Assembly: GCA_021234155.1 (NCBI GenBank)
Contig: JAJEKV010000051.1
Span: 8,138,105 to 8,202,104, forward strand
From: Isoetes taiwanensis
Taxonomy: Eukaryota > Streptophyta > Lycopodiopsida > Isoetales > Isoetaceae
Reading direction: 5' to 3'
DNA: 64,000 nt
Shown: piece after piece, positions 27,186-40,467 of the stretch
How positions within the stretch are numbered: the stretch's first letter is position 1
How the letters are laid out: every line of letters starts with the position of its first letter
Translations under genes and position numbers: made by a program
The notes under the pieces: generated by a model
Databases searched by the model: none
What the model saw: only the letters and a program-made list of their open reading frames with translations
What the model was told of the DNA's origin: nothing

Positions 27186-28407
27186 GTCCAATACCTGAGC
27201 ATTATTGTGCTGAACTTAGGAACTTATGGGCATGTTTGAGGACTGCCAGCGAGCCCAGAGAACCTCAATTGGTTAGGGCATGTCTTGCTTAAGAGTGAAA
27301 GCCTCGTGGCAGTTCTCGACTAGGAGACTTGAATACTAGGGATGATCCCCAGGCCTGCTCCTGAAGTGACCATGCACATGTTGGGAATTACAAAGGCAGG
27401 TGCCAGCAAGCTCCCTGGACTACGATGTAGCACTATGGGTTCATTTGTGAGTGTTGTGGCCTACAAGCCCAAAGTCCCACCTCCATTGTATGTGTTTGAC
27501 CTTATCCTCAAAGTGCTTGGAAGAGGCAGAGGTAGACAGATGTGGAACCTTAGCCATATTTCTTTTTAACTAGCTAGCATTGTCAATAAACTCTTAACTA
27601 ATAGGAACAAAGGCCCCAAGCTAACTATATTCCAGCTCGTTTGGTATCTAGAGGGAGCACATAAGCTTTAAGTTCTCTTCACCATGCGCATCTACTTTGA
27701 TGTATTCTTATGTATTGATGGCAATCTTATGAGTTCCCTTGGATACTGTAGCCTTTGGACCCATCTTTTCACGTTAGAAAAATGCTCTCTATGGCCATTT
27801 TCCATATAGAGGGCTTTGGATATTTCAATCCTCAAGACACAAGAAAGATTTCTACTAAACTTTAACAACTTAAGTACCCTACTTCACATCTTTTTTCATA
27901 TTGATGCTACATATTAATGCTGCTAAGTTTTAAGTTATCAACTAAATGGGACTAATTCCTAGAGTATGAATGGATCATTATAATAATATTAGCCTTATGG
28001 ATTATATGTTAGTTTCAAATATCATTAACCATCACTAACATAGTGTGATCTATGTGGACTATAAAAATTCAATTCAGTTCAATTAACCATGATGGGAATA
28101 CAAAACTAGAAGATTGAACGCGGAGGTCAGAGAGCAAGCCATTATAACCAAAGGTAGACCTAGTGAACTAGTCGCCGGAAACATGGGGAATACCAGTAGT
28201 ACCTAAGCCAGATGTATTGAAAGATCCATCATTTCAAAGATCGTTTCACTAACCACTCTAGTGTATGTTTTCGTAGGTGGATTGAAGTGTAATTCTGCAA
28301 GAATACCATATTCTCTTCACCACAACTAAAATAGGAAAAGGGACAAACCATTACAAGAAATGGGTGAGAAGAGGTAAAGGTGTAACTAGTAACGTTTCTA
28401 CAAGTCC

Positions 28408-28408
<1 letters not shown>
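27186..28408. other. No recognised gene
   Basis: An open frame at 27342-27569 (+) has no domain I recognise. No repeat or RNA gene seen. It may be unannotated transposon debris, but nothing shows this. Confidence 0.4.

Positions 28409-28506
<98 letters not shown>
28409..28506. repeat. (ATCT)n microsatellite
   Basis: About 24 uninterrupted copies of ATCT. The same motif forms a longer array at 62779-62930. Confidence 0.97.
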
Positions 28507-28511
28507 GAGCT

Positions 28512-29030
28512 TGATGATTAACATTTGAATTCATGCCAACTCATGAGTAGTTAGCATTTGAAATACATTAATTGCCTATGACAAAAATTGAATTACGAAT
28601 TTCTTACCCAAACATTAATGTGTGCACTTTTAAGAGGACACCTTATGTTTGACACATGCACACAAAGTTTTAAACATTGAAGAGAGTATATATCATATGA
28701 AATAGATAGATTGGCAAATGTTGTATGAAAATGTTTTAAACATTGGGGAGAGTATATATCATATGAAAATTACAACACAACTTAGCGTATGTATGACAAC
28801 TTAGCGTATGTATGACAGATGGTTAACATGTGAAATCATGCCAACTCATGAGTACTGCATTTGAAATACATTAATTGCCTTGAAAAAATTGAAGTACATA
28901 TTTCTTACCTAAACGTTAATGTGTGCACTTTTAAGAAGACACCTTATGTTCGACACATGCATACAAAGTATTAAACATTGGGGAGAGCATATATATCATA
29001 TGAAATAGATAGATTGACATATGTTGTCGA
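28512..29030. repeat. Two ~210-bp direct repeats, ~308 bp apart
   Basis: 28512-28720 and 28820-29028 are diverged copies sharing CATGCCAACTCATGAGTA, AATACATTAATTGCC, TTAATGTGTGCACTTTTAAG and ATATGAAATAGATAGATTG. Between them, CTTAGCGTATGTATGACA is itself doubled. Part of this block (AAATTACAACACAACTTAGCGTATGTATGACAG-like) recurs at about 33340-33375. No terminal structure or coding frame identifies the family. Confidence 0.8.
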
Positions 29031-30672
29031 TAAGACAAATTTTGTTGAAGTGCAGCTTGTCAAAAGAAACACATGATGTTCTTTTTATTCGATCCAGAGA
29101 AGAAATTGACCTTTTGCCACATTAGCAGTTCCAACAAGTAATGCAAAGCATGAACTTTCTACTACCTCACCGATCACCTTTCATGAACCAGGCACGAGGT
29201 GATCTAGAAGTCATGGCGAGGGAATAAAGAAGTAGAACATGTTGGGCATTTAGTCACTTTCTTTTTTGTAAGGCGGAGGTTAGGAAGGTGAGCCTTTCTT
29301 TTATTGCGGAAGGGTGCCAACGGAGAGTGCGAGGGAAGATTCGGCTGGTGGCTGAACTGTGGACCACAGATGGGGGCTCTGGGAAGGGAAATTACATGTC
29401 TACAGGGGATATGCCGAAAGCTCTGTGGACCATACATGTCATTACATGTTGAGGTAGAGGACCAACAGGAGAGGAGTAACATGTCAGGTATTGAACCTCC
29501 ATCCCAGTGTGTAGGGGCAAGGTGCCTCTCATGTCGGTTGTAAATGTAGTCCCCTTTTTTTTTCAAACCAATGGTAGTGTCGGTAAGATCTGAGGCGTAC
29601 ACGTGGAGGGCTGGGAAGCCGACGTGGAGATGTGACGTGGCGCCGTCATAGATCGTTTGAACCACGTTTGGTGCACGCTCGCACGTCACAGCAACTCCAG
29701 TTCAAAAAACAAATTAATAAACGCAAATTAAAAAGAAAAAGGACGGAATAGTAGAAATGCAAGGCCTTGATTCGATGCCATTTTTTCTCATGATCAATTC
29801 ATGTCCTCCTTTTGTCTTCAATTCATCCTCTGCATTCCGGTACTAGTTTCAAATCCGGCCTTTTTCCGCCATATCCAGACCTCGGAGTGACAGCCAAGCC
29901 ACAGCTGCCAGGTAAAAAAAACCCAACTCTGTAGCACAGAACAGAGGCGCGCATAAATTAAGCTTTAGTTTAAGGGTCTTTTGGGGCTGTGTATTTGTTG
30001 GGTTTTTAATGCCTGGGTTGTGGGTTTTTGAGGAAAAGGATGAATTTGGCAGCCCATGCATAGCAGGATTAAAAGAATCGACAGCAGAGCTCTGTTTTGA
30101 TGCTGTTGGTTCAGATAGAAATGCTTAAAATAATTGTTAAACTGGAAAGGTAGCAGATTGTCTGGTCTCTTTTGAGTTGTGTAGCTTTCCTTCATGTTCT
30201 GCAGATTTGAATGTGCATTGTGGGTGCCAACCTGTGAAGAAAAAACCCTCGGTTTTACAAAATTGGGCACCTTTGAAAAGCGCTGTTGAAAAATGCGAGT
30301 ATTTTGAGCATAAACAAAGAGATTTCTTCAGTCTAACAGAGTTATAAGTTTCTTCACATGTGCACAGCCTTAAGGAAGGCCTAGTCATGCGTCAAAAAAG
30401 GGAAGAATCACATGCTCAGAACGTGCCCCTCTTCCCTTTTCTAAATCAAAAATTTAAGAGCAATCTTCACATAGTCTGTGACCTCCCTATTCAATGCCCG
30501 CCATAGCCATGCTCCTTTAGGCATTCCGGTAGTGTGCTATGCTTTGCAGCGCAATCAATGCATCATCTGAGCTTCTGAATCCTGACATTGCAGGTTTTCG
30601 CCAACATTTGCTTCCTGGAGCTCCAAGGACGTCAAAAATTGAAATTTTCCTCCGATTCCGACAGTGCTGGGT
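29031..30672. other. Upstream region of the GATA gene; no other gene recognised
   Basis: No other coding signal. Three ACGTGG cores sit within 41 bp (CACGTGG 29600, GACGTGG 29621, GACGTGG 29634), about 1.05 kb upstream of the GATA start codon; ACGTGG/C is the G-box/ABRE core bound by plant bZIP and bHLH factors. A TTGCAG|GT-like acceptor at about 30588-30594 could end a 5' UTR intron. Neither assignment is proven by sequence alone. Confidence 0.4.
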
Positions 30673-32062
30673 ATGGAAATTATGAGCGCTTATTTGATGG
30701 GCAATGGCCATCCAAATGCTCCGGCGAATACCTTCGAATCCAAGCGCTATGCTGCCGCATTGATGGATATGGAGACTAAACTTCTGGGCGACATGTTTGG
30801 GATTGATGATTTGTTGGATTTCTCTAACGAAGAGATTGGGGCGCCGATTGGGAAGGAAGCATTTCCGGCGCAGGCCTTACAGCAGCAGGGGATTATCGGG
30901 AACAATTTTCAGGCGATTGATACAATTGGGGAGTCGATTATTTCTTCCAATTTGGACAATGCCGATCAGCAAACTGAAGTTCAAGTTCAAGCTCAAGCTC
31001 CACCTGCCCAAAATCAAGTTTTGGATTTTGCGGTTCACGTAAGTAACAGCGAATAGATTAATGTAGCTACATTGCGTGTTCATGAATCAAAGATGTAATT
31101 TTTTTGTTGGGTTCTTTTCTGTTCAGTGCGAGGAGCTAGCAGAGCTAGAATGGCTGTCAAATTTTGTAGAGGATTCTTCCTCCATAGCCGATGCCAAGCC
31201 GGAAGGAGCATACAATGTAGCTCTGGTAAAGGATCATACAAAAGAATCAATTGATCAGACAGGATTATCTGCATCAACAGGAGGATCACTGATAATCGAT
31301 CAGTATAGCAACTTGGATCAGTATAGCAACTTGAGCAGCGCAAGCAGCCCCTTGATTCTAGAAATAGAAAACGACGAGGATCCGACATTGGAGCTTGCAA
31401 AATTTCCGGTTCCGAGCAGAGCCAGAAGCAACAGGCCCAGAAAACCCACAAAATCCTGGGCCATAGATATCCTTTCTGCCCCCGCCATAGCCGAATCCGG
31501 CATCACCACCACCACAGATACTATTTCTGATTATACCGATACAGTTCTGATCGAAAGCCCAAATCATCAGCTCCAATTTATAACTCCAGAATCATCATCC
31601 GACAGTGGGTTTGTTTCTTCACCGGAATTAAACACTGGGACATTCTCGTGCACAGAGAATCCCCAATTAATTTCTGCGGCATCGCCAGTTTCTACGCTGA
31701 ATAATGGCTCATGGGCGGCATCGTATAAACCCTATTCGCCATCGTCAAGCTCGGGAACGAGCGGGACAAGCAATGGAAATGGAAAAAAGAGGCAATTAGA
31801 TCCGGCTCATGTGCAGAGGTGCCTGCATTGTGCAACACAGAGGACGCCGCAGTGGCGCGCCGGACCTTGGGGCCCCAAAACTCTGTGCAATGCCTGCGGA
31901 GTTCGGTATAAGTCCGGCCGTTTGTTTCCCGAATATCGCCCAGCTGCTAGCCCGACCTTCGTCCCCCATATCCACTCCAATTCTCACCGTAAGGTTCTCG
32001 AAATGCGCCGGAACTCTGAATTGGTCTCTTCCTCTTCCTCCCTTTTCCTCCAATGGCAGTAG
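30673..32062 (+). CDS. GATA-type zinc-finger transcription factor (plant subfamily I-like)
   Basis: A nuclear DNA-binding protein expected to recognise WGATAR sites. Exon 1 is 30673-31038 (122 codons, phase 0), the intron 31039-31126 (GTAAGT...TTCAG, 88 nt) and exon 2 31127-32062, giving about 433 residues. I chose the ATG at 30673; another in-frame ATG lies at 30682. The single zinc finger at residues ~354-379 is C-x2-C-x18-C-x2-C (CLHC...CNAC), the plant type, followed by [20 protein letters not shown] and a basic tail ([13 protein letters not shown]). N-terminal subfamily-I landmarks are [16 protein letters not shown] and [17 protein letters not shown], the latter opening exon 2. The middle is Ser/Pro/acid-rich with a basic patch ([14 protein letters not shown]). 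An 18-bp tandem duplication repeats DQYSNL (~31303-31338). Flanking DNA is transposon-rich, but the gene is intact. Confidence 0.93.
31039..31126 (+). other. Intron of the GATA gene
   Basis: GTAAGT donor, T-rich tract and TTCAG acceptor, 88 nt, phase 0. It separates VHV-side residues from CEELAELEW. The exon-exon join keeps the conserved block of subfamily-I GATA factors at the start of exon 2. Confidence 0.88.
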
Positions 32063-35000
32063 CATTTTCAATTTCCTAGCTTCCAATTCTTTATTCTTTT
32101 GTTCCTCTTCTTCTCCATGCCATTCCCGAGCTCTCTATCCTTTTGGGCTTCGTTTTTGGCTGGTTTTTTCGCAAGTTTTGCACAGAATTCTATCCTCAGA
32201 TTCATCATATTACCATTTGTTCCTCTCTCTCTCTTCTGCGGTGCTAGTTTCAGTAGATGGTCCGTGAATTACAGTTTACAGAGAAGCCCTCCAAACCGAA
32301 TGGCTCTATCACGCTCTAATTGTGATGTTGCAACAACTCAGAACTCAGAACTCGTCAATTGGGTGTTCAAAATTTGTAATGGTTCGTCAGATCAATGTTG
32401 AAAACCCTTCATTTTTTTTATCGTTTGATCGAGTCAATGCTTGAATTATTGGGCATTCAATTCAAGTGCATAGTTGCATTATATGTCTATGAAATCAGTA
32501 TTCAACACCCGTAATCTGGGTCAAAGGATAATGTATTGATCATGAATTCATCGAGAAAGGCCTCATACTTAGGCTCGATCTCAGGAAGCATCCGGTGATA
32601 TTGAAATTAAAAAACGCTTAATTTTCCTTAATTTTGCTACAGCGCGGAAGAATCTAGTGCAGAAACAAAAGTAAACAGAAACGAAGCATGTGGGGTGTTA
32701 GAAATGGGCTCCATTGGAGCGGAATTGGGCGAAATTAAGGCTTAAAAACGGCGATTTGATGCAGGATTAGAGCAAATTGTCGGAAATTGAAGCAGCGTCG
32801 GTGGGTTGTCGGTGGTATGGGATGGGCGATCAGCATCCGGGCACAGGGAGCTCCATAACTTTGGTGCAGCAGACAATTTAAGAGGCAAAAAGGGTGGTGG
32901 AATCGACGGTGGGATGGGTGTCGGTTGCTTGGCGAGAGAATCAGTGTATGATGCTGCAGCGGCAGATCCCAAAAAAGCCTTCCTTTGCTTTGCTTTGCTT
33001 GCATAGGACGAGACCGAGTACTGCCGCTTATTTAAGACGTCATTTTTTGCTGCCCGCCTTTGCCTGCCCGGCCTGCCCGCCCAACACAAAACTAAAATAA
33101 ATAAAATTCCATATTTGCACATGATGTTCCCACATGCATTTGTATTTTCTTATTCCATCATCCATGTCTTCTTCTTCACGTCCTCCCACGTGTCATTCTC
33201 TCATTCGCCTGCCACGCACCATGCTGCATTTCAAGTTGTATAGTGAACCATTGCATTAAATGAGGAGACTGGTCCCAAATACAATACAACATTAGCCCCA
33301 TTACCGTTCAGATTAGAGAATACCTATTAGCTCATGGTAAAAATTACAACACAACTTAGCGTATGTATGACAGATAGATAGATTACGAGACAGTAGAGGG
33401 CAATGTCCTTGACCCCTTGGTCTACACTCAAACGTGACCAAGAAGTTCTACCCAGAATTGGATTTTCCCAATTCTATTCCTGATTTGATCATGTGCTAGA
33501 CGTTCCCTAGCACAATAGTATTTTTCTTAGCAAAATTATCAATGTGTAACGCATATTACGGTTACCGTCCCACCTCGACAACCTCTGTTCCATCAAGCCG
33601 TATATAGCTCGAGGTGCCTTTGCTTGTCCAAAAAGCCATAATCCAAATTTGGTACCTTATATTATATGATATGGACTTTTGTAGAAACCCCTAGCTAGGG
33701 GCCTTGAGCATATGCTGACAAAACATGCAACTTTGATACTTTCAACTTGTTTATAGGAAAAAAAGCACGTAGATGGCATGTTCCACCCAACCCGGAAAAA
33801 CAAACGGGGCACAACACTATCAAAGTTGTGGGTCATTGATGTCAATATGTTATTGAATTTACAACGTGGGATCGAGATGGAGATGCCATTCCCCATATGA
33901 CAGAGGACATGTTGCCATAGCTTTGAGGCAAGTGAACAAAATGACAATAAAATTGCACAAAATGACATGAAATTACAGATGGAAGAGCAAAAAATTGGAT
34001 GCAAACTATAGCACTGTCGACCAAAGCTTACAAACTAAAAGCTACCTCAAGTGGGATGGAGGGGATGTGTATCTCTGTGGGACAGAGAGATGTGCCTTTT
34101 TGTCATTTCTGCAATGTTCATGCAAAAAATAATCGATCTGGCAAGCCCCTCTGCCACACTATTCCAATAGGCTTCACTTCCTGCCACATAATTACTCCTC
34201 TTTGCTAAGGAACTGCCACTTTCAAGAACGTGCGTGTCGTATTAACAAATTTTATACAGCAATAAACTATGGCACCGTACAACTTATGCTTTGATTCGTT
34301 GCACTAATCTTACAGATTGAATTACATTTCCATAATAGAAAAGCAAATGTGCTCTAGTGATATCTTACCCACCGATTGACATCTACCATGTGATTTAGTC
34401 ATCAAACCTCACAAAGTCTTCAATGCAACTTTAGAAAAGTACTTGATTCTAGGAATATTAGTTACTTATATGGGCCATCTATGTTATGACATGTTCGGTA
34501 GTTGAGAATGAATCACCCATAAATTATAATAATAAATGATAGCTTTAAATCAAGGAACAAGGAAAATTGTTATATGTTGTTAACGGGAATTTACATTTGT
34601 ATCATCATTTCATAAAGTAGAGTTCATGTACTCAATCTCAAAATGTGTGAACATCAGTTGGTAAGGTCATTCTTATTCTTATAATTTTGGCATTTTATTC
34701 TACACATGACCCTTGAGTGCATCTTTAGCATACATAAGCACCTAACATTTCCAAAAAATGGCATCTAATGTATCATTCCATAAACATACCATTGATGATT
34801 AGTTTTTATACATTGTTATAGGACCCTCTTTATACATTGTTATAGGACCCTCTTTATACATTGTTATAGAACTCTCTTTGATGTCTTTGGATGGGATTTT
34901 GTACAATACAAGATATTTAAGTGTTCGTGTCACCGATCAGATGTGAATCCCCATGCTCTTGCAAAATTATAGTATGTCCTCATGAGAGCAACCAACTACC

Positions 35001-36701
35001 CAACCATCAATGTTATATCGAGAGGAGTAAAAATACTAGTTTGCAGTACTTAGTAGCTAAGTGAATATGTGTTGCATCTTGTATATATTAACGTGGTCCA
35101 TAATAGACCTGTCAGGTGATGATTATCTAGACTCGTCTTTGTACTGAACCATCACATATCTTCTCGACTCTCACATCACTATGGAAAAGAAAAAAACTAC
35201 ATCTCACGACTTTGTTGTTTGGATGATAGGAAGGCATTGGTCATTTTGAAATGTGTAATTGAAGATCCTCATATATGAATTTACTTGGTTGTGGCTGCTT
35301 CCATGGTGTTCTGAGTGAAAGTTTTGTGAGAGTGGAAGTTTTATGGGTCTTTGCAAAAAACTCATCGTAACACTCCAAGTGTTACCAGTGTTACACGGTC
35401 CCTTTATCAACCATTAGATGACTGTACAAGGTTACATCACCACCCTTCAATGGATATACAAGCTCCTATTATTAACCATTATAATGGATACAGAGGATTC
35501 TATTATCAGCTGCACCAACTTGACCGTCCCTCTAGCCTGCAACTGCTTTGACCTCGATGTACAGACAACTACTAGGTAGGTAATTCCCCGTTATGGTGAA
35601 TCTATAGTTAACTAAATTTATAAGTATATTTAGTGTGAGTCTTTGATATATAGAATGAATGATGTTTTGTCTTGCATGCATGTAAAGATACTCTAGAATA
35701 GTTACATGCTTGGCCGAAAATAATAGATAGGCATTATTAGTGTGCTCCTAGTATTAGCAGTCATTGAACCTATTCAACTCCCGATTCTAGCCCCACATGT
35801 GATCTCAGTATCACCTTTGGAACGAATAGTCAAGAGCATTAGTATTACTTTATGCAGGGCCTAACGCCATATTCTACTATCAACAAGGATCGGGGATGAT
35901 ACAGAGTGCTCCTGACTTTGCCTCACTAAATTTGAAAATGCCACGATTGAGAGGCGAGATGATGCCGACCACTCTAGACTTGGAAAGCCAAGTTGTATTA
36001 TAAGCGACATTGCCTCACCAAGTGGATTGTGACCCATCTACGAATAGTACATGAATTTGCCCAAAATACCCACAATCCAGAGTAAAATATAGTGCTTAAT
36101 GTATAGATATATGTAGACCACAAAATAGCAGAGACTATAAGATTCGTCGACTTTGAGAAAGACTTTCTCTACAATTGTAGCTAGAATTGTTGTGATTAAT
36201 GGATAAGACGTATATCAGATATTCCTATCAGAGAGCTTAAAACTTCGCAACAATCCTTTAGATTACTCTTCTCCAAGATAATTGAAATATAGTTGTGAGT
36301 GAATTGATTTGAAACAGGTCATAGGTCATGGTTCCAATGCAATGCTCACCAAGATTGCAAAGCATTACAGTAGAATTTAATAGCCTATGTGTTTTTTAAA
36401 TTGCAAGTAACATGAATATCTAATTCCAAAGATCGATGTTGACGATCATTTTGTCTACTAGGGAAGAAGGTAGCAGAAGGAAGAGTACACAATTTTACGC
36501 AGAGGGATTGGTCGTCGTTTCACTTCAGAATGTCTTTGATGGATAGCTGCCATTGCCATATCCTGAGAAAGAGTTGGAAATGCTTGCTGAAGCTATGGAT
36601 GGCTTTGTTTATTGGCAAAAAAAAAGACATCAGGGAATGGTTTGATATTAAAGGTGAGATTTGCGCCCCTCCCGGCCAGATAAAATGCATAAATTCATTC
36701 G
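32063..36701. other. GATA 3' flank and 4.6-kb intergenic stretch
   Basis: 32063-32400 is the likely 3' UTR. 32740-33120 is GC-richer with overlapping open frames on both strands, none with a known domain. About 33335-33385 repeats part of the 28.8-kb repeat block. 34805-34878 holds three tandem copies of a 24-bp unit (TATACATTGTTATAGGACCC). 36400-36701 abuts element A and may be older gypsy DNA. No gene recognised. Confidence 0.45.
34805..34878. repeat. 24-bp tandem repeat, three copies
   Basis: TTTATACATTGTTATAGGAC followed by CCTC, three times; the last copy carries small changes. Non-coding. Confidence 0.9.
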
Positions 36702-38312
36702 TGTGACGCTCCCTGAATATATACGGCCCCCGGCCGTACACCTACGGGGACTTTCCCCTCCCATGGCGACCATCCTGCCATGAGCAGGGCCCTCCGTCTA
36801 TCCCGGGCCTTCCGTAAGAGGCGCCCGAGTGAAGGACACGGAGATGTCATTCGGCCCACGCCTTCAGTGGGACTCCTAAGTCGCGGAAGCATGAATACAT
36901 GTTAGCACACAGCATAAATCATATATAATTAACCACCACGAAGGGTGGCACATCCATCCAAATACTAATGGCAAAGAATATGCATCTAGTCCTAAGGAAA
37001 ACGCCCCAAACCCCAGGTTCTACCCCGGTTCAGACTCCTCTGAGGATGGACTGACGGCTCGGTCTCAAGAGATCAACAGACAGAGGTATAACCTGGCGTT
37101 GGCTGGCATAGAAAATCGGCTAGGGTTGTCCACTCCATCCGCCCCTCCTGTGCACACTTTGCAGATGGGTCGATTCACGCTATGGCATCACTATAGCCTT
37201 CCGGAGACGCAGACTCAAGGTATCACCCTTCGAGCCTACTCCAGGGTTCATGAGGCCCTGGTCCGATGAGGCAGATCAGGGAAGTGTCCCCTTCCAGGAT
37301 CACAGTGGTTCCATGGGTGAGCTAGAGAATACGTGCCGCATCGGCCGACCCCCTCGCATCCGCACCGACTTACTCACCCTAAATCTACTCAAAGTGCATG
37401 GTGCCTATCACGGGTCACACCCCTACACCCGTGGGAGTGTCGGACCCATACGCCCGGCCCACGTGGAGGCTGTCCAGGGCCTAGCCCATTGTAGGAGTCT
37501 CGGGAGCCTTTTATGCTCATGCAAGACCCCACCCCACTTCACCACTTGCGTCCCTTCTCGGGTGCTAAGCCATTCCATAGCATCTATGACCCTGTGGTCT
37601 CAGACACGTGCCGCATCTAATGGAAAATACAGGGATCTACCTAGGAGCATACTACTACACATGGCTCAGAGGTCTCTACCCCCCCCCCCCCTTAATTCCC
37701 CCATTTCAATAGCAATACTTATGCAAAGAACTATCAATCCATCATTCATGAGCAAGTATCGAATCGAGATAAAGAGAACTCACCTTTGCAATCAAGGGTT
37801 AGTTCCTACAATTAAAGAACAAGAAATGAACACAACAAGTGCCCAAAAGGGGCTACTCTAGAACATCAAGCTACACTAACCACCCACCCGAAGTTCCTCG
37901 CTAGATCCATTCTCATTTGGTAGCTCCATCCTCTCCGGACTTGGCGCCAAGATTGGGTACATAGGTAATTTGGGGCCAAGAAGGGTGGGGCCTTTCATTG
38001 CTCCTCTTGGTCGATTATGGTGTCAATTAGGGATAGGGGTCAAGTTGATGACCCAAATTGGAATTCCCCATGCTGGCCAATCGAGTTAGGCCAGGTGGCG
38101 CTCTCCTAAATAGCCAATTAGTCCAATACAATTAATTGGATAGTTATCCTTTACTAATTTAATTTAGCATAGCTAAATTAAACCCTTTTAGGTCAACCCC
38201 CTAAGTCAAAATACCCCATGGTGGCGTACCTTTACTGGTGACGTGTTAGTATAGTTATATTTATACCGTATACATACGTTACGTATACCATATAAATACG
38301 TGGAACGTCACA
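36702..38312 (-). repeat. 3' LTR of element A
   Basis: 1611 bp, TGTGACG...CGTCACA on the plus strand, about collinear with 49289-50916 but with many small indels and substitutions. It contains a C10-12 run near 37680. Flanked on the left by ATTCG, part of the target duplication. Confidence 0.93.
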
Positions 38313-38328
38313 TTCTCCCCCCCCTTAG
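38313..38328 (-). other. Polypurine tract of element A
   Basis: Minus strand AAGGGGGGGGAGAA immediately before the TGTGACG start of the 3' LTR. It is preceded by AATGCTGAGGACA, a phrase also found before the LTR of element B near 57000. Confidence 0.9.
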
Positions 38329-38472
38329 AAAGAATACTGTCCTCAGCATTGGTGTTAGTTTACCAAAAACTGAACTAAAAGAAAGTATACTTAAAAAAAG
38401 AAGATAATTCCTTATTTTGGACAGTAATACATTGAAGTTCGAAATATGAAAATTTAAGCACCGAAGTGTGTT

Positions 38473-40467
38473 TCACAAGACCATCAGAAAAAGTTTGATG
38501 GCCTTACTGGTAGGCTTAGTACCTGGTTCTAAGGCTATTTCACATTCTACTCCTCTAAAAGGAGGAAGTTTCTGGATCTCATCTGGAAAAAGATCGCTAA
38601 ATTCTCGGAGAAGTTTAGCAATGCCCTCTGGCAAGGTATCAATTACTTGCTTCTGTTTAGCATCTGACTCAATGGATGCAAGTCTGATAATGCAAAGCAA
38701 CTTATCCTTACGAATAGCCTTATTTAACTGCCTGATGGTCATAGACTGCATAATGGGGTTTAAGGAGTCACCTTTTATAGTCACGCAGGCTCCATTAGCT
38801 GCGTTGAAGGTAACCTCTCATTTCTCGCAGTCTATATTGGCCTTTGCAGATGCCAAGAATTCCATACCGACAATCAGATCATATTTGCCTATATCCATTA
38901 ATTCGGCACCCAATGCAACTGATGCACCTGGCAACTGCATTTTAAGGTTAATGCGACGGCCATGAGTATGTCTGATCTTACCACTGGCTAAAGTGACAGG
39001 CTTCAGTCGGGATCTCAAGGTTTCAAGCCGCAATACCTGGGCCATTCTAGGAGAAGCAAAATTATGTGTACTACCCGTATCCATCAGAATTATGAAAGGT
39101 TTGCTGTCTACTTGACCTATGGTGGAAATAACGGCAGGTTGACTTTCAGCATTGCCGGTTTCAATGGCTGCAAGGATATGGGACTCACCGTGAATGTATT
39201 CGGGAGCCTCCTCCTTGACAGGTGGTGTGGACTCGAGGTCATCCCAATCGAGGTCGGCCATGGCCAGCTGGGCAGTCTGCGTGACATAAGGACAATTGTG
39301 CATGAAGTGCCCGGGCCGCATACACCTGTAGCATGCCTTATCTCGGCGGAGCTGTTCTCGAGCCTCTTTGGGAATGGACTGTAAGAGGTTCCGAACTTCC
39401 TTACTGGCATTGTTCGGTTTATCGGGCGTGCTGAAGGTGACTTTCTTTTCCTGGCGGCCGTTAGGGTTCTGCTGAGAGGGCCCCGGACTGGGTGAACGGC
39501 CCTTATAAGGTGTGTACGGGCGTGGCTGGGAGTAGGATGCTGGACGTTGGTACTGGCCCCGCGGCGTATCTTCTTCAAGGCTCAATGCCTTAGCCTCAGC
39601 CTCTGCAACTGACTTGGGGTCGATGGCCTTAACCATTTGTTTAATTGAGGAGGCCAACCTTTCAATATAACCCTCCACCACCCTCTTTTCATTCATACAC
39701 GGCACATATAGCCTCAGGCGCATGAATTCATCCGTGTAGGCCTGAACTGATATACCCTTTTGCTCCAACCGGTAAAAACTTTGAATCTGTTGGCATTTGT
39801 GCGCACGAGGCACGTAATGCGACTTAAAGGCTTTGGCAAACTTTTTGAACTTGCACCTGCTTCTGTCCAGATGCTTGGCTCGGGCATAGCCCTTCCACCA
39901 AATACGGGCAGCTCCTGTAAGGTTTGTGGTGGCCACCTTTCCTGTATCCTTTTCTGTCATACCATAGGATTTTCCAAACTCCTTCATCTCGTCCAACTAG
40001 GACTCTGCATTCAATCCGCCTCTAGATTTTCCATCAAACAGGGCCAGTTTCCTATTTTTCTATATACTAGTTATGGCCGTATCAACCGTCTTACGGTACT
40101 CCTTGTCCCGGCGCTTTGCATGGTCACCAGATGATACAAACGATTCGGAGGACACAGAAGTGGCTGACTGTGAGGAGGTGGCACTATCCCTTGAGAAACT
40201 TCGATGACGTTTGGAACGGTGCCTCCTTTGTGCAGGTATAGGGCCCGGTTCCGGTGCAGGTGGCTGCTGGGGTGGTGGACTTGGTGGTAACGGAGGTAAC
40301 TCCGGTCCATCTTCCTGCACATGCTGTGGGGGATTGGCATTTAACACGTAAGTCTGTAACTCGACTAATTGCCTCTTCATCAACATAAGTTCTTGCTCGG
40401 GTGTTAGCCTACTGGCATTCGAGGGTGTCTGCCAGGCGGCGTTACGTGCACCGTCTATATTGACCAT
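38473..40467 (-). pseudogene. Gag-protease and truncated RT of element A
   Basis: Single frame from ATG 40467 (MVNIDGARNAAWQ) with TAG stops at 40060-40062 and 39997-39999 and a TGA at 38818-38820; no frameshift. Domains: Pro-rich N-terminus with RRHRSKRHRS; gypsy capsid (AARIWWKGYARAK, FYRLEQKGISVQAYTDEF); zinc knuckle CYRCMRPGHFMHNC; retropepsin-like protease ILMDTGSTHNFAS and LIVGMEFLASAKANIDCEK. After the TGA it continues into the RT lead-in (LLREFSDLFPDEIQKLPPFR, CEIALEPGTKPTSKAIK) and stops at 38473. The RT palm, RNase H and integrase are deleted; only ~160 bp separate the break from the PPT. Typical of non-autonomous gag-only derivatives. Confidence 0.9.

Noticed and set aside
28409-28506. 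CRISPR-like array or satellite
   Set aside because: Simple 4-bp microsatellite with no spacers, in a plant genome.
29304-29543. Open frames on both strands near 29.2-29.7 kb
   Set aside because: No recognisable domain; probably chance in a GC-richer spacer.
32742-33122. Overlapping open frames on both strands in a GC-richer block
   Set aside because: No domain or codon pattern; openness on both strands suggests composition effects.
37250-37861. Plus-strand open frame of 203 codons inside the 3' LTR of element A
   Set aside because: Not conserved in the other LTR copy, which has indels across it; no domain.
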